IMG/VR virus record: IMGVR_UViG_3300020469_000090
Span: 1 to 41,978 of that record
DNA: 41,978 nt
Strand: one strand, 5' to 3'
Source: a virus
Of the stretch, positions 7,742 through 14,329 are shown piece by piece. The notes under the pieces were generated by a model. The model had not been told where the DNA came from. It ran no database searches and saw nothing but the letters and a program-made list of their open reading frames with translations. Each line of letters begins with the position of its first letter. Within the stretch, counting starts at the first letter, position 1. The translations under genes and the position numbers were made by a program.

Positions 7742-8094
7742 CATACATGGACACCAACTCCGAAGAGCTTTATACTATTATTGATCGAGCAATCGATGAA
7801 GCGATGCTCAATGGTAGGTTCCTCTTTAATATGAAGTCGTATCTAACTGGTAACAAGTGGACACGCAAACAGACAAAAGAATTAATAGACTCATCCTCTA
7901 TGGTTGAGTTGAATCAAGCAGTGGATGAGTTATCTCAATACATTGCACGTGACAAATATATGTCTGAGGCATACAGTAACGTGCCCAAACCACAGGCAAG
8001 GAAGATCAGAAAATATTTCGAGACGGTTATAAATGATGCCAAAGATTATTATGAGTCACGTAGACCAGGCAGACCAAAGAAGAGTGCTAAATAA
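7738..8094 (+). CDS. Hypothetical protein with C-terminal AT-hook-like motif
   Basis: A 118-aa, mostly helical, charged protein whose start overlaps the glutaredoxin stop (ATGA). The last residues, SRRPGRPKKSAK, contain the R-P-G-R-P-K core typical of AT-hooks, which bind the minor groove of A+T-rich DNA. The rest has no recognised domain. Helices around residues 8-40, 45-75 and 85-108 are suggested by composition. A DNA-binding accessory role in this A+T-rich genome is plausible but inferred. A second in-frame ATG at residue 4 is possible. Confidence 0.65.
   Translation: MTYMDTNSEELYTIIDRAIDEAMLNGRFLFNMKSYLTGNKWTRKQTKELIDSSSMVELNQAVDELSQYIARDKYMSEAYSNVPKPQARKIRKYFETVINDAKDYYESRRPGRPKKSAK
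8087..8093 (+). promoter_or_regulatory. Late promoter-like box CTAAATA
   Basis: It lies 32 bp before the ATG at 8119, within the spacing seen for the other boxes, but falls inside Ala-Lys-stop codons and could be coincidental. Confidence 0.35.
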
Positions 8095-8118
8095 AAATGA
8101 CATAGTTAGGAGGCTTCC

Positions 8119-8361
8119 ATGACGGATATAAGTTTTATTTACATTGCTTTCTTTCTAACTATAGGTAGTTTTCTTTTAGGTTTTGTGGTATCATGGAACC
8201 TAAAAGATGTCTTCGATACGTGGAGAGACAACGCAGAGTATGCTCAAATTGTTATGCATCCTGAGATGCAGACCGAAGATGGACCTATTGATCCATCTGA
8301 GTTGATATACTTGCGTATTCATAACGAAGATGATATACTGTACGATGATGAGACTGAGTAA
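8119..8361 (+). CDS. Small membrane-anchored hypothetical protein
   Basis: An 80-aa protein with a strong AGGAGG ribosome-binding site at 8108-8113, one of the clearest in the window. Residues ~5-26 form a hydrophobic membrane helix (FIYIAFFLTIGSFLLGFVV), followed by an acidic cytoplasmic or periplasmic tail with HPEM and a DDETE C-terminus. No enzyme motif is visible. It is followed 2 bp later by the next gene, so they are translationally coupled. Function unknown; it resembles the short membrane proteins common in cyanomyovirus genomes. Confidence 0.7.
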   Translation: MTDISFIYIAFFLTIGSFLLGFVVSWNLKDVFDTWRDNAEYAQIVMHPEMQTEDGPIDPSELIYLRIHNEDDILYDDETE

Positions 8362-8363
8362 CT

Positions 8364-8804
8364 ATGAGACTAATGATTTCTGAAGTGCTTCAGAAGGCTC
8401 ACAATGCCAAGACGAAAGCACAAAAGATCAAGATCCTACAGGACAATAATAGTCCTGGTTTAAGATCTATCTTTATTGTAAACTTTGATGAGAGTTTAAC
8501 ACCACGTGTACCTTTAGGTGAGGACGTACCTTATCGTAAGAATGATGCACCTAAAGGCACAGAGCACACACTACTAGAGAAGGAGTCTAAGAAACTCTAT
8601 AGATTCTTCAGAGGTGGTGATGATACACTGAAACCTATGAAGGTAGAGAGTATGTTTATACAACTACTTGAAGGACTACATGAGAGTGAGGCAGAGGTGT
8701 TAGTAAAAGCAATTAACAAGACACTGCATAAGAAATATCGTGTCACTAAGGCAGCAGTGCAAGAAGCATTCCCTTCTATAGAATGGGGTGGCAGAGGTAG
8801 ATGA
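8364..8804 (+). CDS. Conserved cyanophage hypothetical protein (DUF6433-like)
   Basis: A 146-aa soluble protein. The layout (helical start with SEVLQKAHNAKTKAQKIKIL, a central strand LRSIFIVNFDE, a VPYRKNDAPKGTEHT block, then helical FIQLLEGLHESEAEVL and KYRVTKAAVQEAFP) matches what I recall of a family found in T4-like cyanophages and annotated DUF6433. The family name is from memory. An ATG at 8373 is an alternative start. It overlaps the next gene by 4 bp. The QLLEGLHESEAEVLVKAI helix pair suggests protein or nucleic-acid binding, but function is unknown. Confidence 0.65.
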   Translation: MRLMISEVLQKAHNAKTKAQKIKILQDNNSPGLRSIFIVNFDESLTPRVPLGEDVPYRKNDAPKGTEHTLLEKESKKLYRFFRGGDDTLKPMKVESMFIQLLEGLHESEAEVLVKAINKTLHKKYRVTKAAVQEAFPSIEWGGRGR

Positions 8805-9112
8805 AATTAACTGACGAGCAGATCGTTGACATTAACAACGCTGGAAGAGGGTGCAATATTATTGCTACTGGTGTCACTCCTGATGCAGCAGACGATAAGA
8901 CGTTGCCAAGCAATGCATATCTGCTAGAGTTAAAGAAGGGTGACGATACTTGGTTTGATCTAGTAATGGGTGAAGCAGTAGGTGTCTTTGACACATACTA
9001 CGATCTATTCGGTGATGTAATGCAAAAAATGTCATGGACTAGCGGTACTAGACAACCAAGTACATATGATAATCCTTTAATGCCAATCAAACCTAAGAAG
9101 AGGAAGAAATGA
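8801..9112 (+). CDS. Hypothetical protein, 103 aa
   Basis: The start overlaps the preceding stop (ATGA) and its own stop overlaps pyrE, so it sits in a translationally coupled chain. The protein begins acidic (LTDEQIVDINNAGRG), has a middle beta region (YLLELKKGDDTWFDLVMG, then GVFDTYYDLFGDVM), and ends in a very basic tail PIKPKKRKK. The basic tail could touch nucleic acid. I do not recognise the family and see no catalytic motif. Confidence 0.65.
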   Translation: MKLTDEQIVDINNAGRGCNIIATGVTPDAADDKTLPSNAYLLELKKGDDTWFDLVMGEAVGVFDTYYDLFGDVMQKMSWTSGTRQPSTYDNPLMPIKPKKRKK

Positions 9113-9687
9113 AACTCGATTCACAGTTTGCTGTACCTCATGAGGATGTAAAACATAAAGATACGTTGCTCAAGCTTCTAAAGGAGAAAGCATACAGACG
9201 TGGAGAATATACATTATCATCTGGTGTAAAGTCAGAGCATTATATTAATTGTAAACCTGTGACTCTATCATGTGAGGGTAATGCACTCCTATCACATCTA
9301 TTAATAGAGAAGGTAGAGGATAATGCAGTAGCAGTTGCTGGTCTAACATTGGGTGCTGACCCATTAGTCTGTGGTATTGCACAGAAGGCATACTATAACA
9401 ATCACAAACCTCTTGATGCACTCATCATAAGGAAGAATGTTAAAGGATATGGTACAAAGGATCGCATTGAAGGTCCAAAACCTCCAAAAGGATCAGTTGT
9501 AACAGTCCTAGAGGATGTCACAACAACAGGTAGCAGTGCTATCTCAGCAGTCAAGGTGCTACGTGATGCAGGTTACGTTGTAAATAGAGTAGTCGCTATC
9601 GTTGATAGGATGGAGTGTCATTCCACGTGGGTGGAGAATGATCTAGAATTTGTATCATTGTTTACGTTAGAGGATATAATTGACTGA
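9109..9687 (+). CDS. pyrE: Orotate phosphoribosyltransferase-like protein
   Basis: A 192-aa type I phosphoribosyltransferase. The PRPP-binding motif VLEDVTTTGSS starts at residue 133. Before it lies the OPRTase flexible-loop pattern IRKNVKGYGTK with the expected lysines. The N-terminal GEYTLSSGVKSEHYINCK segment matches the (S)G..S..Y.D/N..K pattern of PyrE. It would convert orotate plus PRPP to OMP in pyrimidine synthesis, complementing ThyX downstream. Length is near the bacterial norm (~210). It overlaps neighbours on both sides, so it is part of one operon. A related purine phosphoribosyltransferase is less likely. Confidence 0.88.
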   Translation: MKLDSQFAVPHEDVKHKDTLLKLLKEKAYRRGEYTLSSGVKSEHYINCKPVTLSCEGNALLSHLLIEKVEDNAVAVAGLTLGADPLVCGIAQKAYYNNHKPLDALIIRKNVKGYGTKDRIEGPKPPKGSVVTVLEDVTTTGSSAISAVKVLRDAGYVVNRVVAIVDRMECHSTWVENDLEFVSLFTLEDIID

Positions 9688-10201
9688 CATCAAGGTAACT
9701 GATAATTTCTTAGATAAGGAATATTTTACTGATATACAGGGTCATTTGTTAGGACCAAATTTCCCTTGGTTTTTTAACGATGGGATTAATTATGACTTCC
9801 CACCCCATCCTACTCAGTATCAACTCATCCATATCTTTTATGATAATGGTAATGAGTTGCCTTATTTTCAGTTAATTGGTGATATGTGTCGGAAGATAGG
9901 TTACAAAGAGATACTAGATGATCCTATGAGGTGTGGTATCAAAGGTAATATGAATCCGAGGCAACCAGAGCATGAGATGTGGGGATTTCATATTGATTTA
10001 GAACCTGGTAAGACAGAAGGATGGACTACAAGTATATTTCATGTCAATACAAATAATGGGTGGACAGAATTTGAATCAGGTGATAAGATAGATTGTGTAG
10101 GGAATAGATTGATATCATTTCCATCACATATTCAACACTCTGGTGTTAGTTGTACTGATGTTAAGAGAAGGGTAGTGATCAACATGAATGGAAAACTATG
10201 A
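9680..10201 (+). CDS. 2OG-Fe(II) oxygenase-like protein (copy 2, prolyl-hydroxylase type)
   Basis: A 173-aa protein carrying a clear H104-I-D106 metal pair, the distal H153 in FPSHIQHSGV, and R163/R164 in KRRVVINMN for 2-oxoglutarate. These are the canonical HxD...H...R residues of the prolyl-4-hydroxylase-like superfamily. The start appears to be TTG at 9680, overlapping pyrE's stop by 8 bp. No upstream ATG exists in frame and the next ATG lies far inside. Substrate unknown; it differs from the copies at 6253 and 12968, which share an HxH-N pattern. Its stop overlaps the next start. Confidence 0.78.
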   Translation: MTDIKVTDNFLDKEYFTDIQGHLLGPNFPWFFNDGINYDFPPHPTQYQLIHIFYDNGNELPYFQLIGDMCRKIGYKEILDDPMRCGIKGNMNPRQPEHEMWGFHIDLEPGKTEGWTTSIFHVNTNNGWTEFESGDKIDCVGNRLISFPSHIQHSGVSCTDVKRRVVINMNGKL

Positions 10202-10443
10202 CAGTATATTTTGATCCTCGGAAGGCAAAGAAGCCTGTCGAGGAGATGACAGAAGATGAAAAGAATCTGGAGACAGGTAAGCAGGTTGTGACAGCAATCA
10301 GTAACTTGACTCTCTCACCCTTGGTTCTTATGTTAGTATGGAATGCATGTATACCAGGTATATTTGGGTTAGCAACCCTAGGTTACTGGTCTGCAATGGG
10401 ACTATATGTAATCTCTCGTATATTATTGAAGAAGAATGACTAA
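10198..10443 (+). CDS. Two-helix membrane protein, hypothetical
   Basis: An 81-aa protein with a charged N-terminus (residues 1-32, FDPRKAKKPVEEMTEDEKNL) and two hydrophobic segments at about 38-58 and 61-77, ending KKND. The start overlaps the preceding stop (ATGA) and its own end overlaps the next small gene. Probably an inner-membrane protein of unknown role. It and the following 55-aa protein form a pair of small membrane proteins just before thyX. Confidence 0.65.
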   Translation: MTVYFDPRKAKKPVEEMTEDEKNLETGKQVVTAISNLTLSPLVLMLVWNACIPGIFGLATLGYWSAMGLYVISRILLKKND

Positions 10444-10603
10444 ATTATGGAGGATATGGAAGTATGCACTGGGTAGTTTCGGTGATGAGAAGACTAGACG
10501 CTACGACAACCACATTGTTATCGTACGTAGTACTATTTTCCTTTCTTATCTCATCACTAACGGTTTTATTATTAGCGGAGTAATCAGACACTGGAATGAC
10601 TAA
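10436..10603 (+). CDS. Small membrane-associated hypothetical protein (55 aa)
   Basis: A short gene in the gap between 10198-10443 and thyX. The ATG at 10436 overlaps the previous stop by 8 bp, and its stop TAA overlaps the thyX start by 8 bp, so both junctions fit the coupled layout. The sequence starts MTKLWRIWKYALGSFGDEKT, then R-R-Y-D-N, a hydrophobic segment at ~32-50 and the ending RHWND. I recall a GSFxDEKT small protein recurring in cyanomyoviruses. Role unknown. Confidence 0.75.
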   Translation: MTKLWRIWKYALGSFGDEKTRRYDNHIVIVRSTIFLSYLITNGFIISGVIRHWND

Positions 10604-11306
10604 AGTATGTCTCGTCACGGTAACACCTGACGCTGAAAAAACTATAGGATACATCGCAAGAGTATCCAATCCTAACAACCAAGACAACCCAAAGGTTGCT
10701 GGTCTGTTAAAGTATTGTATCGAGCATGGACACTGGTCTATCTTTGAGCAAGCACATATGACCTTGCAGATAGAAACTACTCGTGGTATTGCAGCACAGA
10801 TACTAAGGCATCGTAGCTTCACATTCCAAGAGTTTAGTCAGAGATATGCTGACACCAACCTTCTTGATCCACCAGTGATACCTGAGTTGAGGAGACAAGA
10901 CACCAAAAATAGACAGAATAGTATAGATGACATCCCAGAAACCGAGCGAGCATTTTTACAAGGCCGAATTAAACAATACTTTGATGAAGGACAAGCCCTC
11001 TACGATGACTTACTTTCTAGCGGGATTGCAAAAGAGTGTGCGAGATTTGTGCTCCCCTTGGCTACTCCTACTCGTATCTATATGTCTGGTTCTGTGAGAT
11101 CATGGATGCACTACATACAGTTACGCACTGCCAATGGCACACAGAAGGAGCACATGGACATAGCAAACCTATGTCGTGACCACTTCATCTGCAACTTCCC
11201 AATCATTTCTAAGGCACTAGACTGGTGTCCTGATGTAGAAGACGACTGTGATTGTCGTTATGATACTGATTGGGGTGACACACAACCTTGTTTACGGATA
11301 GACTAA
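10596..11306 (+). CDS. thyX: Flavin-dependent thymidylate synthase
   Basis: A 236-aa protein with the ThyX signature RHRSFTFQEFSQRY at residues 71-84 (RHRx7-8SxRY). A C-terminal block SVRSWMHYIQLRT carries the arginines that bind dUMP. It converts dUMP to dTMP using methylene-tetrahydrofolate, NADPH and FAD. The length is typical of the family. It is cytoplasmic and fits with pyrE and glutaredoxin in one nucleotide-supply block. The acidic Cys-rich tail (DVEDDCDCRYDTDWGD) is longer and more acidic than I expect. The stop shares bases with the next start (TAATG). Confidence 0.96.
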   Translation: MTKVCLVTVTPDAEKTIGYIARVSNPNNQDNPKVAGLLKYCIEHGHWSIFEQAHMTLQIETTRGIAAQILRHRSFTFQEFSQRYADTNLLDPPVIPELRRQDTKNRQNSIDDIPETERAFLQGRIKQYFDEGQALYDDLLSSGIAKECARFVLPLATPTRIYMSGSVRSWMHYIQLRTANGTQKEHMDIANLCRDHFICNFPIISKALDWCPDVEDDCDCRYDTDWGDTQPCLRID

Positions 11307-11536
11307 TGCCTACATACCCTGTTATAAATAAATCCACAGGAGAGAAACAAGAACTCTCTATGTCCATGGCTTCTTACGATAAGTGGCGAAAGGACAATCC
11401 CGATTGGGATAAAGACTGGTCTGAAGGGACTGGTGGAGTTACTTACGGAGATCCTAAACAATCAGATGGATTTAAAGAAGTGATGTCCAAGATCCAAGAT
11501 CATCATCCACGTGCTAACCTTTCAAGGTTTACTTAA
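11306..11536 (+). CDS. Hypothetical protein (FmdB-like start, no zinc cysteines)
   Basis: A 76-aa protein. I chose the ATG at 11306, which overlaps the thyX TAA (TAATG), over an in-frame start at 11288 inside thyX. The opening MPTYPVINKSTGEKQELS resembles the MPTY.. start of FmdB-type zinc-ribbon proteins, but no cysteine is present, so a metal ribbon is excluded. A KWRKDNPDWDKDW motif follows. The tail is basic and polar (DHHPRANLSRFT). Function unknown. It sits just before phoH. Confidence 0.7.
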   Translation: MPTYPVINKSTGEKQELSMSMASYDKWRKDNPDWDKDWSEGTGGVTYGDPKQSDGFKEVMSKIQDHHPRANLSRFT

Positions 11537-11538
11537 TT

Positions 11539-12303
11539 ATGCCAGTAAAGAAAAGAGTTAAGGAGAGAAAGAATGGTAACGGAAACGGTACCGTGTCAAG
11601 GACAATGAAAAGAAAACCACCAATAAATCTTGATCATCTCAGGACTATTGAACCTCTGACACCAAGTCAAGAGGATGTTTTTAATGCGTTCGCTGAAGGA
11701 AAGAATTTAGTATTACATGGTGCTGCTGGTACTGGTAAGACATATGTTAGTCTCTACCTAGCACTACAAGCAGTATTAGATCCCCAGACACCTTACAATA
11801 AGGTATACATGGTCAGATCTCTAGTCCCTACAAGAGAGATAGGATTCTTACCAGGTGATGCAGAAGATAAGTCTGACTTGTATCAAACACCATACAGAAA
11901 TATGGTACGATACATGTTTAACATGCCTGACGAAGGAGCATTCAGGATATTATATGACAACCTAAGAGGTCAGGGATCTATAGATTTCTGGTCTACATCA
12001 TTCTTACGTGGAGTAACACTTGACAGGGCGATTATAATAGTAGATGAGTTCTCTAACCTAAACTTTCATGAGTTGGATTCAATCACTACTCGTGTTGGTC
12101 AGGATAGTAGAATCATATTCTCTGGAGATTATACACAGTCTGACTTGGTTAAGTCTCACGAAAAGACTGGTGTGCTAGACTTTATGAAGATCACACAAGC
12201 TATGGAATCATTTACTTGTGTTGAGTTCGGTATCAATGATATCGTGAGGTCTGGATTCATAAGAGAATACCTCATCAGCAAACATGAAATGGGATTTAGT
12301 TAA
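11539..12303 (+). CDS. phoH: PhoH-like P-loop ATPase
   Basis: A 254-aa ATPase with Walker A G61-AAGTGKT-68, Walker B IIIVDE at 165-170, and the PhoH-typical PSQEDVFNAF start of the ATPase core near residue 42 and a FSGDYTQSD sensor segment. A basic 25-residue N-terminal tail (KKRVKERKNGNGNG) precedes it. PhoH proteins are widespread in cyanophages and often linked to phosphate starvation, although an RNA-helicase-like or nuclease-associated role is also proposed. It shares TAATG with the exonuclease start. No pho-box was identified upstream. Confidence 0.95.
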   Translation: MPVKKRVKERKNGNGNGTVSRTMKRKPPINLDHLRTIEPLTPSQEDVFNAFAEGKNLVLHGAAGTGKTYVSLYLALQAVLDPQTPYNKVYMVRSLVPTREIGFLPGDAEDKSDLYQTPYRNMVRYMFNMPDEGAFRILYDNLRGQGSIDFWSTSFLRGVTLDRAIIIVDEFSNLNFHELDSITTRVGQDSRIIFSGDYTQSDLVKSHEKTGVLDFMKITQAMESFTCVEFGINDIVRSGFIREYLISKHEMGFS

Positions 12304-12971
12304 TGTTTAATTATGTTGGTCCTGCTAAGCCTCTTGAGGAGGTTACTAGTAGGACTTTAGAGACTGGTCGTTTCTATAAGATTGATGACCAATGGATGCC
12401 TAGTATCACTACAGTGGTGGGCAACCAGAGTAAGCATGGTATACTACAGTGGCAGAAGCGAGTTGGTTTCGCTGAAGCAGAGAAGGTCCGACGTGCATCA
12501 GCATGGCGAGGCACACAGTACCATAATTTAGTGGAGAAGTATCTTAAAAATGAATTGGAGGAAGATAAGGAGAGCAAGGGTCTTCCCACTTACCTTTTTA
12601 GGTCTGCTCGTGAGACTCTTAATCGTATTGGTAATATTCACGCTATTGAAGCCCCTCTTTTTTCTAGGACTCTGGGCGTTGCTGGTCGTGTTGATTGCAT
12701 TGCTGAGTTTGATGGGGAGCTTGCTATAATTGACTTCAAGACCACCAAGAATCTTAAGAAGGTAGAACACCTAAAGAAATTCTTTGTGCAAGAAGCAGCA
12801 TATGCTTACATGTATTATGAGTTGACTGGAATTGAAGTAGATAAACTTGTAACATTATCCGTTGCTGAAGATGGAAGCATGCAAGTTGAGCAAAGATATG
12901 ACAAGGATACTTACATCGATACACTTATCGAATGGATCAGACAGTATCATAATGAGAAGGCAGTAGCATGA
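12303..12971 (+). CDS. PD-(D/E)XK (RecB/Cas4-type) exonuclease
   Basis: A 222-aa nuclease with the core GVAGRVD131...IIDFK, that is D131 and D144-x-K146, followed by a Q-x2-AYAYMYYEL helix (the RecB-family QxxxY motif). An N-terminal SITTVVG and RGTQYHNLVE block supplies the conserved His. This matches the single-strand exonuclease group that includes MGME1-like and phage exonucleases. Likely role: degradation of host DNA or processing of recombination intermediates. It neighbours phoH and gp32. Both ends overlap adjacent genes. Confidence 0.85.
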   Translation: MFNYVGPAKPLEEVTSRTLETGRFYKIDDQWMPSITTVVGNQSKHGILQWQKRVGFAEAEKVRRASAWRGTQYHNLVEKYLKNELEEDKESKGLPTYLFRSARETLNRIGNIHAIEAPLFSRTLGVAGRVDCIAEFDGELAIIDFKTTKNLKKVEHLKKFFVQEAAYAYMYYELTGIEVDKLVTLSVAEDGSMQVEQRYDKDTYIDTLIEWIRQYHNEKAVA

Positions 12972-13669
12972 CAGGGTGGGTAGCACCAAAGTACAAAGGA
13001 GGTCCAAAAGATAGTTGGATGTTTCGTGAGGTCTTAGGTATACCTTTTTATAGGTTTGATTTGGGTTACTCTAATGAGGATAAGGTTGAAGAGATTGATA
13101 AGATACTCTCATCATTACCTTGGAGTGACAACAGTACAAATCAGATCTGGGGTGGTGTTAAACATGAAGGTGGAGGGGGAAGCGACCTCTACAATCACGA
13201 ACCCCTACGTTATCTTTTCGAGTGGATGCAAGACTGCATGGCCGAAGTTTGTGATAGGATGAAGATCCCTAACGAGATGATATGTAATGCAGCATGGGCA
13301 AATAAAAATAGACCAGATGAATGGTTTTTTGATCACACTCATTTTAATTGCTTCTTAAGTAGTAACTATTATTCATCTGGTGACTCTAATGCAGTTACTA
13401 AGTGGTATTATCCGAATCCTTATTTTGATAAAACTAATATATTTCCTGTTAAATATTCAGGACAAGATGAATATGATAATATTTACAACTTAACTCATGA
13501 AGAACCTACTGTTCCTGGTAGGTTTATAGTTTTCCCACCTACTATTCGTCACAGAGCTACCCCAAATCAGGAAGAATGTGATAGAATAACAGTAGCAGCA
13601 AATTGGTTCCCAACTGGACTGATTGATGCTGGTGGAGTTTCCCACCTCAATGTAAAGGTTATACAATGA
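12968..13669 (+). CDS. 2OG-Fe(II) oxygenase-like protein (copy 3)
   Basis: A 233-aa protein with H123-T-H125-F-N, distal H195 in FPPTIRHRA, and R206 in DRITVAAN, the same arrangement as the 197-aa protein at 6253. Both end with an N..P.GLID.G..S.L block, so they look like diverged paralogues. The N-terminal ~115 residues include the GIPFYRFDLGY segment and are longer than in copy 1. Substrate unknown. It lies between the exonuclease and gp33 with 4-bp overlaps on each side. Confidence 0.75.
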   Translation: MTGWVAPKYKGGPKDSWMFREVLGIPFYRFDLGYSNEDKVEEIDKILSSLPWSDNSTNQIWGGVKHEGGGGSDLYNHEPLRYLFEWMQDCMAEVCDRMKIPNEMICNAAWANKNRPDEWFFDHTHFNCFLSSNYYSSGDSNAVTKWYYPNPYFDKTNIFPVKYSGQDEYDNIYNLTHEEPTVPGRFIVFPPTIRHRATPNQEECDRITVAANWFPTGLIDAGGVSHLNVKVIQ

Positions 13670-13911
13670 AAGAAATTGAAGAGAAATTTATGACACAAGG
13701 TAAGTTTACCTCCCTAGTTGAAGAAAGGGTGAAAGACAGTCAAGGTCTTATAAATTATATTGAGGGAGTCGCCTCAGTATGTGAAGAGTTTGAGATAGAG
13801 GTAGAGACAGTAAATAAATTGATCTCTAAACCATTAAAGGATAAGATCAAGTGGGATGCACAACAATTAAATTACATTAAACGTACAAGTAAAGCAATTT
13901 TAAACCTATGA
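13666..13911 (+). CDS. gp33: Late transcription coactivator, gp33-like
   Basis: An 81-aa, mostly helical protein with the KFTSLVEERVK, YIEGVASVCEEFEIEVE and LSKPLKDKIKWDAQQLNYIKRTS-type layout I associate with cyanophage gp33. (The exact residues here read ISKPLKDKIKWDAQQLNYIK.) In T4, gp33 binds the RNA polymerase beta flap and links it to the sliding clamp and gp55 at late promoters. Order here (gp33, small gene, gp32) mirrors T4's 33-dsbA-32. It is shorter than T4 gp33 (112 aa). No sigma-like DNA-binding residues are apparent. Confidence 0.75.
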   Translation: MKEIEEKFMTQGKFTSLVEERVKDSQGLINYIEGVASVCEEFEIEVETVNKLISKPLKDKIKWDAQQLNYIKRTSKAILNL

Positions 13912-14270
13912 CTGACAATTTCTTCCAATCAGAAGTAGTACAAGAGGAGTTAGAGGCAATACAAGAGTGTTATACAGAGCTCTTGAAAATGTCTGCTGGT
14001 CTGAAAGATTTTAACCCACATGAAAGGTTAGAGCACATCGAAAAGACTCTAGAGTTAGTAGCAAAGCAAAAGGTATTCTATGCACGGTTACAACTTGCAG
14101 CTAACGAGTTACAAGATGACGACTCAGCAAAGGAAATTAAAAGTAAAATTGAGATGATGTCAACAGAGTTTTCTGGTGGTATGAATCTCACTATGGTACT
14201 AGATCAGATGGAAGATAAGTTAAGGGTGTGGAGAAAGGAACTTAAAGAAGAGGGCGTTGACAAGGCATAA
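13908..14270 (+). CDS. DUF1825-like protein, at the T4 dsbA position
   Basis: A 120-aa helical protein. The opening FFQSEVVQEELEAIQECY and the HIEKTLELVAKQKVFYARLQLA helix match the cyanobacterial DUF1825 pattern (FF.SE.VQ.E..., I..M..L...Y..F..R..LS), with a final MVLDQMEDKLRVWRKEL helix. It occupies the slot of T4 dsbA, between gp33 and gp32, but shows no dsbA similarity that I can see. Host-like origin is plausible. Function unknown. Its start overlaps gp33's stop (ATGA), so they are co-translated. Confidence 0.75.
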   Translation: MTDNFFQSEVVQEELEAIQECYTELLKMSAGLKDFNPHERLEHIEKTLELVAKQKVFYARLQLAANELQDDDSAKEIKSKIEMMSTEFSGGMNLTMVLDQMEDKLRVWRKELKEEGVDKA

Positions 14271-14288
14271 ATAGTATGCTACTATAAT
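14257..14288 (+). promoter_or_regulatory. Composite promoter before gp32
   Basis: TTGACA at 14257-14262 is followed by TACTAT at 14280 (17 bp) and by TATAAT at 14283-14288 (20 bp). A late-type CATAAATA box lies between them at 14266-14273. Transcription by host-type and late-modified polymerase is therefore possible. Confidence 0.5.
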
Positions 14289-14329
14289 CCAGTAGCAATA
14301 TCACAATACAAATTCGGAGACAAATACGA

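Noticed and set aside
11323-11330. TATAAATA inside the 76-aa gene before phoH
   Set aside because: It encodes Val-Ile-Asn-Lys in frame and lies 209 bp from the phoH start, far outside the 27-35 bp spacing of the credible boxes.
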